Assembly (NCBI RefSeq): GCF_030056735.1
Contig: NZ_JASHKN010000003.1
Span: 372,001-436,000, forward strand
Direction of reading: 5' to 3'
DNA: 64,000 nt
Source of the DNA: Rhodococcus sp. IEGM 1409
GTDB taxonomy: Bacteria; Actinomycetota; Actinomycetes; Mycobacteriales; Mycobacteriaceae
The translations under genes and the position numbers were made by a program. Shown here piece by piece: positions 57,074-64,000 of this stretch; within the stretch, counting starts at the first letter, position 1, and each line of letters starts with the position of its first letter. The notes under the pieces were generated by a model. It was not told where the DNA came from. It did no database searches and saw nothing but the letters and a program-made list of their open reading frames with translations.

Positions 57074-58254
57074 TCCGCCGTATCGGTCTTGGTCAGGTCG
57101 ATCGACTCGGGTTCCTCAGCGGGCGCGCTGCCCCGAGTGCTGACACCGGCCTCGGAGAATGTCGCCATCTTGCTCAGGATTGCCACTGCGCCCTGAAGAA
57201 TCGGGAGCGCTGTGACTGCGCCTGAACCTTCGCCGAGTCGCATGTCGAACTCGACGATCGGTTCGAGACCCATTCGGGTCAATGCGATGGTGTGGGCGGG
57301 TTCGGTGGAGCGGTGTCCGGCGACCCACCATTCACGTGCGCCGAAAGCCAGTTCGTCGGCAACCATGGCGGCTGCGGTGACCACTACGCCGTCGAGGATC
57401 ACCGGCGTACGACGCGAAGCTGCCTGGGCCAGAAAGCCGGCCATCGCTGCGAGGTCGGCACCCGAAGACGTGCGCAGCAGTGCGACTGTGTCGCGAACGT
57501 GCGGACGAGCGCGTCGGAGAGCATCTCGAATCGCTGCGGTCTTGCGGATCCACCCGGCGTCGTCGATGCCGGTACCTCGACCCACGACCGCGACAGGTTC
57601 GCTGTCCGTCAGGGCGGCGATGAGCACGGTAGCGGGTGTGGTGTTGCCGATGCCCATGTCGCCGGCGATGAGAAGGTCTGCGCCCCCGTCGATTTCCTCG
57701 TCCGCGATCGCTCGGCCGGCGGCGATGGCCTGGAGGGTTTCCTCGTTCGACATGGCGTCTTCGCGGTCGATGGACCCAGAAGACCTGCGCACCTTGTGGT
57801 TCGCGACGGACGGATCGGTATCGCCGTCCACCGCGATGTCGACGACGCGAACAGTGGCGCCGGCAACCTCGGAGAGGACGTTGACTGCCGCGCCGCCCCC
57901 GAGGAAGTTGGCGACCATCTGTGCGGTCACTTCTGGGGGATAGGCGGAGACACCGTTGCGGGCGATTCCGTGATCACCGGCGAAGACGACGACGCGAGGT
58001 CGAGCGAAAGCATGTGGGGGACAAACTCCTTGGCACGCCGATGCCCAACCGGCGAGAGCCTCCAGTCGACCCAGTGAACCGGCCGGCTTGGTCAGATCAC
58101 GCTGGCGTGCGTCGGCCTGCGCGCGCACTTCCCGGTCGGGCGGGGTGACGGGTTCGAAGTCGGCGCTACTGACAGGCGTGACGTCAGGGTTGGATTCTGG
58201 GTTGGCAACTGGATTCGCCCCTGGATTGGCCCCTGAATTGGCGTCGGTACTCAC
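57070..58254 (-). CDS. cobT: Nicotinate-nucleotide-dimethylbenzimidazole phosphoribosyltransferase
   Basis: 394 residues from GTG 58254, overlapping the cobU stop. The first 45 residues are an Asn/Pro-rich extension ([17 protein letters not shown]) of simple repeats, unusual for the family. The core has [57 protein letters not shown] and [12 protein letters not shown]. Makes alpha-ribazole phosphate for CobS. Confidence 0.93.
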   Translation of the reverse strand: MSTDANSGANPGANPVANPESNPDVTPVSSADFEPVTPPDREVRAQADARQRDLTKPAGSLGRLEALAGWASACQGVCPPHAFARPRVVVFAGDHGIARNGVSAYPPEVTAQMVANFLGGGAAVNVLSEVAGATVRVVDIAVDGDTDPSVANHKVRRSSGSIDREDAMSNEETLQAIAAGRAIADEEIDGGADLLIAGDMGIGNTTPATVLIAALTDSEPVAVVGRGTGIDDAGWIRKTAAIRDALRRARPHVRDTVALLRTSSGADLAAMAGFLAQAASRRTPVILDGVVVTAAAMVADELAFGAREWWVAGHRSTEPAHTIALTRMGLEPIVEFDMRLGEGSGAVTALPILQGAVAILSKMATFSEAGVSTRGSAPAEEPESIDLTKTDTAE

Positions 58255-58838
58255 ATCGTGCCTTCCGGTTGTGCAGCAGTATCTTTCAAGACGAGCGGTA
58301 TCCCTGCAACGACTAGTACGACACGATCGCACACCGCGGCGATACGAGCGTTGAGAGTGCCGATCTCGTCGCGGAACAATCGTCCTGACCGGGTCTCGGG
58401 AATCACGGCCAAACCCACTTCTGGGCTGACCAGCACCAGGGATCCGCGGTAATTCTCGACGCCGGCGACCAGGCTGTCCGCAGCGGACGTGATGGTGCCG
58501 CGCGGTGCGTCCCAGGCGCCCTGACGGTCCAGTTCGGTGGTCAGCCACGTTCCCAGGTCGTCGACCAACGTCGCTGTGTGTGAATCTCTTTCGAGCTGCG
58601 CCGTGAGGTCGCCCGCATCCGCGGTCTCGACCGTCGACCAGTGGGAGGGCCGTCTGCTGCGGTGCTGATCGATCCGGCTTTCCCAGTCGGCGTCGGAGTT
58701 ATCGCGCTTGGCTGTTGCCAGGTACCGGATCGGTGCCGAACTTTCGGGTAAGCGGCCTGCACAAACCAAATCCTCGGCGTGCGCGGACTTACCAGACCGC
58801 GCGCCGCCGAGGACCAAAGTTCTGTACGTGTTCGTCAC
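58251..58838 (-). CDS. cobU: Adenosylcobinamide kinase / guanylyltransferase
   Basis: 195 residues. P-loop [32 protein letters not shown] (His for the GMP intermediate) and [20 protein letters not shown]. Produces adenosylcobinamide-GDP for CobS. Three cob genes overlap in one leftward operon. Confidence 0.94.
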   Translation of the reverse strand: MTNTYRTLVLGGARSGKSAHAEDLVCAGRLPESSAPIRYLATAKRDNSDADWESRIDQHRSRRPSHWSTVETADAGDLTAQLERDSHTATLVDDLGTWLTTELDRQGAWDAPRGTITSAADSLVAGVENYRGSLVLVSPEVGLAVIPETRSGRLFRDEIGTLNARIAAVCDRVVLVVAGIPLVLKDTAAQPEGTM

Positions 58839-58840
58839 GC

Positions 58841-59497
58841 TCAGATTGCGTCGCCCGGCCCCACACGAGGCTTCGGTGCACGCAGCTTACGGATCTGCGA
58901 CGCCCGAACGAACGCGTACCAGCCGAGCTTGAATCCGCCGTCGGTGCTGTCGGGGAAGCGCTCGGCGACGCGGTTGTTGATCATGCGTCCGAGCCAGATG
59001 CCTTCACCGACCATGAAGAGCATCATCACGAGCATTACCAGCGTGACGATCTGCTGGAGTGCGGGCGTGACGAACATCGTCATGATGAGGATCAATGCGA
59101 GCGGCATGAACAGCCCGACGAGGTTGCGGCGAGCGTCGATGAAGTCACGGACGTAGGCGCGAACCGGGCCCTTGTCGCGGGGGAGCAGGTACTTGTCTTC
59201 GCCGGCGAGCATACGGGCGCGGCGATCTGCCGACGATGCGCGACGCTCAGCGGCGTCGGCCTTGCGGTCCTCCTTGGAACCCCGGGTCGCCTTGCGGCGG
59301 GCGCGGGCTTCCTTCGCGGTCAGCGGTGCAGGCGCAACCGGGCCACGCCTCTTCGCCTCGGCGTCGCGACGCTTGGGTGTTGGGCGGCCTTTGCCCACCT
59401 GCTCGATGGGCGCCTCTTCGGAGGCCGAGGATGCCTCAGTGCCCTCGACGTCACGTTTGTCGGAGTTGTCTGAGTCACCGCGGCGTAGCAATTTCAC
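58841..59497 (-). CDS. DUF3043 membrane protein
   Basis: 218 residues from GTG 59497. A basic, Lys/Arg/Ala-rich N-terminal half (KGRPTPKRRDAEAKRRGPVA), then GPVRAYVRDFIDARRNLVGL and two membrane helices (FMPLALILIMTMFVTPALQQ, VTLVMLVMMLFMVGEGIWLG). Conserved next to cobU or glycerate kinase in mycolata (Rv2206 type). Function unknown. Confidence 0.88.
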   Translation of the reverse strand: MKLLRRGDSDNSDKRDVEGTEASSASEEAPIEQVGKGRPTPKRRDAEAKRRGPVAPAPLTAKEARARRKATRGSKEDRKADAAERRASSADRRARMLAGEDKYLLPRDKGPVRAYVRDFIDARRNLVGLFMPLALILIMTMFVTPALQQIVTLVMLVMMLFMVGEGIWLGRMINNRVAERFPDSTDGGFKLGWYAFVRASQIRKLRAPKPRVGPGDAI

Positions 59498-59631
59498 ACC
59501 TCCAGGCTATTGGATAAGTGCACGGTCTGGGAAACCGACCTCGGTCTTTCTGAAAAACCCAATCGCCCGAGGCACTGAAACGCGCGAGATCGTGAAACAT
59601 CGGGGTCATTCGAGACTCTTAGACTTCGGCC

Positions 59632-60732
59632 ATGCGGGTAATAGTTGCTCCAGATTCGTTTGGTGAGACGTTGACTGCCGTCGAGGCGGCCGAGTCCATT
59701 TCTGCCGGTTGGCGACGTGGCCGACCCGAAGACGACGTCGTCACCGCGCCACAATCCGACGGTGGGCCGGGTTTCGTCGACGTCTTGGCCACGGCTGGGG
59801 GCGACCTCCGGACCGCGCGGGTGCCTGGGCCACTGACCGCGGGCGTCGACGCCGCGTGGCTGTTGGATTCGGGCACGGCGTACATCGAGTCGGCCGAGGC
59901 AGTCGGGCTCGGCCTGCTCGAAGGTCCGCCGACGCGTGAGAGCGCACTCGCCGCGCACAGTCGCGGCGTCGGAGAACTGATCGCGGCTGCGCTCGAGGCC
60001 GGCGTGAAGACGATCGTTGTCGGACTTGGTGGGAGTTGCTGCACAGACGGGGGACGTGGACTGGTGGAGGCACTGGGCGGCCTGGAGGCTGCAACGGCGG
60101 CTATGACGGAGATCGAGTTGGTCGCAGCCACCGACGTCGAGCACGTCCTACTCGGCGAACACGGCGCAGCAGCGGTGTTCGGCCCGCAAAAAGGTGCCGA
60201 CGCCGAGGCCGTCGCCGTCCTCGAAGAGAGAAATGCGATGTGGGCAGAACAGTTGGAATCCGTCACCGGAAAGGGAGTGTCGGATCTTCCGGGTGCCGGC
60301 GCCGCAGGTGGTATCGGTGCTGCGCTGTTCGCGCTCGGTGCGCAGCGGCGATCCGGGGCCGACGTCGTCGCCGATCGCACCGGGCAGGCGGCGCTATTGG
60401 CGTCTGCCGACCTGGTGATCACCGGCGAAGGCAAGTTCGACCACCAATCTCTGCGAGGCAAACTCGTCACAGCGCTCGCTTCGGCCGGGGCAGCGCACGG
60501 CGTTCCGACGCTCGTCTTTGCCGGCCAGGTGACGCTCGACGAGACGGACTATGCGTCGACCTCGATCGTCGCGGCGAAATCGGTGACAGAGTTCGCGGGT
60601 TCAGTAGAACGTGCCATGGAGGAAGCGTCGGCGTGTCTGCAGGGACTCGCCGAACGCACGGCGCGCGAGTGGAACATCTGGCGCGGTCAACAGAGCACAG
60701 GATCCGCCAGCGTCGACGCGCCGTTGCCGTGA
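59632..60732 (+). CDS. Glycerate kinase
   Basis: 366 residues. MRVIVAPDSFGETLTAVEAA, PQSDGGPGFVDVLATAGGDL, VVGLGGSCCTDGGRGLVEAL and VITGEGKFDHQSLRGKLVTA are signatures of the GlxK/GarK family. Phosphorylates glycerate with ATP. The family usually has FKGS in the first motif; here FGET, a small departure. Faces away from the DUF3043 gene. Confidence 0.9.
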   Translation: MRVIVAPDSFGETLTAVEAAESISAGWRRGRPEDDVVTAPQSDGGPGFVDVLATAGGDLRTARVPGPLTAGVDAAWLLDSGTAYIESAEAVGLGLLEGPPTRESALAAHSRGVGELIAAALEAGVKTIVVGLGGSCCTDGGRGLVEALGGLEAATAAMTEIELVAATDVEHVLLGEHGAAAVFGPQKGADAEAVAVLEERNAMWAEQLESVTGKGVSDLPGAGAAGGIGAALFALGAQRRSGADVVADRTGQAALLASADLVITGEGKFDHQSLRGKLVTALASAGAAHGVPTLVFAGQVTLDETDYASTSIVAAKSVTEFAGSVERAMEEASACLQGLAERTAREWNIWRGQQSTGSASVDAPLP

Positions 60733-60848
60733 CGGGAAGACCGGATAGGATGAAGACGAATCGCACCCGGTAAGGACTGGCGGGAATAAGTCGGCAGCGG
60801 CGTACCGTTGAAGCGTTCACGGGTTGGTACGAACATTAGGGAGAGCCC

Positions 60849-61199
60849 ATGACTGTGCAGAACGAGACCGCCACCCACGGCGTCAAGATGACCGAGGCCG
60901 CATCCTCCAAGGCGAAGGCACTCTTCGATCAGGAGGGTCGCGACGACCTCGCGCTGCGTATCGCAGTGCAGCCCGGCGGCTGTGCCGGACTGAAGTACCA
61001 GCTGTTCTTCGACGACCGCACGCTCGACGGTGACCTCACCGTCGACTTCAACGGCGTCAACCTGGTTGTCGACCGGATGAGCGCGCCGTACGTCGAAGGT
61101 GCGTCCATCGACTTCCTCGACACCATCGAGCAGCAGGGCTTCTCGATCGACAACCCCAACGCAACAGGCTCCTGCGCCTGCGGTGACTCGTTCAACTGA
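60849..61199 (+). CDS. erpA: Iron-sulfur insertion protein (HesB/IscA/ErpA)
   Basis: 116 residues from ATG 60849 after GGGAGAGCCC. The three conserved Cys are at 45 (GGCAGLKY), 109 and 111 (GSCACGDSF). Carries Fe-S clusters to target proteins; LipA is a plausible client. Upstream of adoK in the conserved order. Confidence 0.92.
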   Translation: MTVQNETATHGVKMTEAASSKAKALFDQEGRDDLALRIAVQPGGCAGLKYQLFFDDRTLDGDLTVDFNGVNLVVDRMSAPYVEGASIDFLDTIEQQGFSIDNPNATGSCACGDSFN

Positions 61200-61223
61200 G
61201 TCTGTCGATCACAACTCAATTCG

Positions 61224-61270
61224 CAAACAACTGACGCGGAACCGACATTCGGTTTCGCGTCAGTTGTTTG
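61224..61270 (+). terminator. Long hairpin after erpA
   Basis: CAAACAACTGACGCG (61224-61238) pairs with CGCGTCAGTTGTTTG (61256-61270), with ACCG/CGGT inside. Followed by TGGTGA rather than a T-run, but a strong stop candidate. Confidence 0.75.
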
Positions 61271-61338
61271 TGGTGACTCGTACTCGGACGGTTCCGATCT
61301 GCCGGCTCGGGTGCCAAAGGCGGCGCTACGGGCAGTAA

Positions 61339-62373
<1,035 letters not shown>

Positions 62374-62382
62374 GGGCTCCGC

Positions 62383-62428
62383 CCCGTGAGTGGTTCAGGA
62401 GTCCGGAGACTCCCTAACCACTCACGGG
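62383..62428. terminator. Terminator between convergent adoK and asnB
   Basis: CCCGTGAGTGGTT (62383-62395) pairs with AACCACTCACGGG (62416-62428); GGAGTC/GACTCC pair inside. Lies between the two stops. Confidence 0.88.
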
Positions 62429-62435
62429 CCGAAGC

Positions 62436-64000
62436 CTAGATATTGACCGGGTACACCGGTTCCTGGATCTGCGGCACGATGCGCTTCTCCACGAAGATTC
62501 CGTGCCAGACCATGAAGGTCAGGACGGTCCACAGGCGTCGGCTGTGGTCCGAAACGCCCTCGCGGTGATCGTTGAGCATCTTCACGACGGCCTGCTTGTC
62601 GAAGATGTGGTCGGTTCCCGACTCTTCGATCTGCAGATGTGCCCAGTCGAAGAGTTCGGTGCCGCGTAGCCAGTGGCGCAGGGGCACCGGGAATCCGAGC
62701 TTGGCGCGGTGCAGAACATGGTGCGGCACAATGCCTTCCAAGGCCTGACGCAACGCATACTTGGTGGTGTGCTCGGACAATCCCCGTCGCTTCGCTCGCC
62801 CCAACGTGATCTTCTGATCGAGCGGTACGCGTGACGCGACGTCGAAGACCTCGGGATCGAGGAACGGCACACGCAGTTCCAGTGAGTTTGCCATCGTCAT
62901 CTTGTCGGCCTTGACGAGGATGTCGCCACGCAGCCACGTGAAGAGGTCGAGATGTTGCATCCGGGCAACCGGATCCCAGTCCCGAGACTGCGCGTAGATC
63001 GGCGCGGTGACGTCCTGGTGAGTCCACTCGGGTCGGAAGTCGCGTAAGACGGCGCGAAGCTGAGCGTCGTTGAAGCTACGAGCGTTGCCGTAGTAGCGCT
63101 CCTCGAGCGTCAACGATCCGCGGTTGAGCAGACTCTTGCCGCGGGTGCCGTCGGGGATGCGCTCGGACAACTTGCCCGCGGCCCGACGCAATCCCTTGGG
63201 GAGGTACTCGAAAGGCTTGAGCGACAACGGCTCACGATAGATCGTGTAGCCGCCGAACAGCTCGTCCGCGCCCTCGCCGGACAGCACCACCTTGACGTGC
63301 TTGCGAGCTTCCTTCGCGATGAACCACAGCGGAATCAGTGCCGGGTCGGCCACCGGGTCGTCGAGGTACCAGACGATCTCGGGAATGGCAGCCGCGAACT
63401 CGGCGGGGGAGACCACCTTGACGACGTGCTTCGCGCCGATCGCCGCGGCGGATTCGGCAGCAACGTCGACCTCGGAATAGCCCTCACGTTCGAAACCGGT
63501 CGTGAAGGTGATCAGGTTGGGGTTGTGACGCATCGCCAGCGCCGCGATCGCAGTGGAGTCGATACCGCCGGACAGGAACGAACCGACGGTGACGTCGGCG
63601 CGCATGTGCTTGGCAACCGAATCCTCGAGGGCCTCGGCGATTTCCTGGTAGCGCGCCTTCTCGGTGCCCGGCGCAAAAGGCTTGGCCGGGAACTTCGGCG
63701 TGAAGTACCGCGTGAACGTGGGCTCCTCGCCCGGACGCACACGAGCGAAGCTGCCTGATTCCAGGCGTCGGATCTGCTTGTGCAGTGTTTCCGGCTCCGG
63801 TACGTACTGCAGAACGGTGTAGTGCTCGATGGCGCGCGGATCCAGCTCGGTACCGATGCCGATCAGATCGGTGAGTTCGAGCAGGCTCTTCTTCTCGCTG
63901 CCGAACGCGGTGCCGCCGGCGCCGGTCGCGATGAACAGCGGCTTGATACCGAACGGATCGCGCGCGATGAACAGCTCGCGTGTGTCGGTGTCCCAGATCG
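62436..64000 (-). CDS. asnB: Asparagine synthase (glutamine-hydrolysing), partial
   Basis: The frame is open from 62436 to the right edge; the N-terminal glutaminase domain lies outside. The visible part begins IWDTDTRELFIARDPFGIKP, then has the synthetase P-loop LSGGIDSTAIAALAM, VLSGEGADELFGGYTIYREP and HHVLHRAKLGFPVPLRHWLR. An apparent start at 63740 is internal. Makes asparagine; in mycolata the homologue also amidates cell-wall or peptidoglycan precursors in some cases. Confidence 0.93.
   Translation of the reverse strand, partial: IWDTDTRELFIARDPFGIKPLFIATGAGGTAFGSEKKSLLELTDLIGIGTELDPRAIEHYTVLQYVPEPETLHKQIRRLESGSFARVRPGEEPTFTRYFTPKFPAKPFAPGTEKARYQEIAEALEDSVAKHMRADVTVGSFLSGGIDSTAIAALAMRHNPNLITFTTGFEREGYSEVDVAAESAAAIGAKHVVKVVSPAEFAAAIPEIVWYLDDPVADPALIPLWFIAKEARKHVKVVLSGEGADELFGGYTIYREPLSLKPFEYLPKGLRRAAGKLSERIPDGTRGKSLLNRGSLTLEERYYGNARSFNDAQLRAVLRDFRPEWTHQDVTAPIYAQSRDWDPVARMQHLDLFTWLRGDILVKADKMTMANSLELRVPFLDPEVFDVASRVPLDQKITLGRAKRRGLSEHTTKYALRQALEGIVPHHVLHRAKLGFPVPLRHWLRGTELFDWAHLQIEESGTDHIFDKQAVVKMLNDHREGVSDHSRRLWTVLTFMVWHGIFVEKRIVPQIQEPVYPVNI

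Overview
The window comes from a high-GC actinobacterium. It is most likely a Rhodococcus of the erythropolis/qingshengii type. This is inferred from coding style, mycolata-type gene content and gene order, not from a database search. From 42990 to the right end the order is glnA, an RDD membrane protein, a DUF4191 protein, lipA, lipB, a TIGR01777 epimerase, sucB/dlaT, a small conserved gene, pepB, gcvT, ilvE, two decayed genes, cobS, cobT, cobU, a DUF3043 protein, glycerate kinase, erpA/iscA, adoK and asnB (running off the edge). As I remember it, this matches the Mycobacterium tuberculosis stretch Rv2220-Rv2201 closely. It is ordinary core chromosome: ammonia assimilation, lipoylation and 2-oxoacid dehydrogenase, glycine cleavage, branched-chain amino acids and late cobalamin assembly.

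Bases 4222-43011 hold an apparently complete siphovirus-type prophage. It is bounded by a perfect 25-bp direct repeat equal to the last seven codons and stop of glnA, so it integrated into the 3' end of glnA and left glnA whole. In phage order, starting from the packaging region near 28.1 kb and reading the minus strand leftwards: small and large terminase, a small protein, portal, prohead protease, HK97-type capsid, head-tail connectors, major tail protein, the tail assembly chaperone pair with a -1 frameshift site, tape measure, distal tail and Gp37-like proteins, a DUF2744-like protein, an M15-type endolysin, holin-like membrane proteins, minor tail proteins and a repeat-rich tail fibre. 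Next comes a rightward accessory block beside attL (4.6-7.2 kb): a lipoprotein, two copies of a membrane-microprotein plus HTH pair, and strong promoters and terminators. Across the attP joint lie the integrase (41.8-42.9 kb), two rightward XRE repressors, an AlpA-like HTH protein, a BRO antirepressor and a third rightward repressor. The leftward early region (38.7 down to 28.2 kb) has a Cro-like gene, DNA-binding proteins, a replication initiator with an internal iteron array, a helicase-loader candidate, a primase-helicase, many small genes, a tRNA-like gene, an exported cutinase-like esterase and an HNH endonuclease.

Bases 1-4221 are the wreck of an older element. The 3' part of a second integrase, closely related to the prophage enzyme, abuts the left attachment core, implying that two elements integrated one after the other at glnA. 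Further left, an IS21-family element (629-3011) with frameshifted istA/istB sits in an unidentified decayed gene and is flanked by a 7-bp target duplication. I recognised nothing in bases 1-156.

The points most worth a second look are the tandem integrations at glnA, the paired arm-type sites with matching 11-bp spacing, the duplicated microprotein/HTH modules beside attL, the four-hairpin region at 4456-4623, the tRNA-like gene with an abnormal anticodon loop, the signal-peptide-bearing esterase, the 12-bp iterons inside the initiator gene and the triple repressor arrangement with apparently leaderless transcripts.
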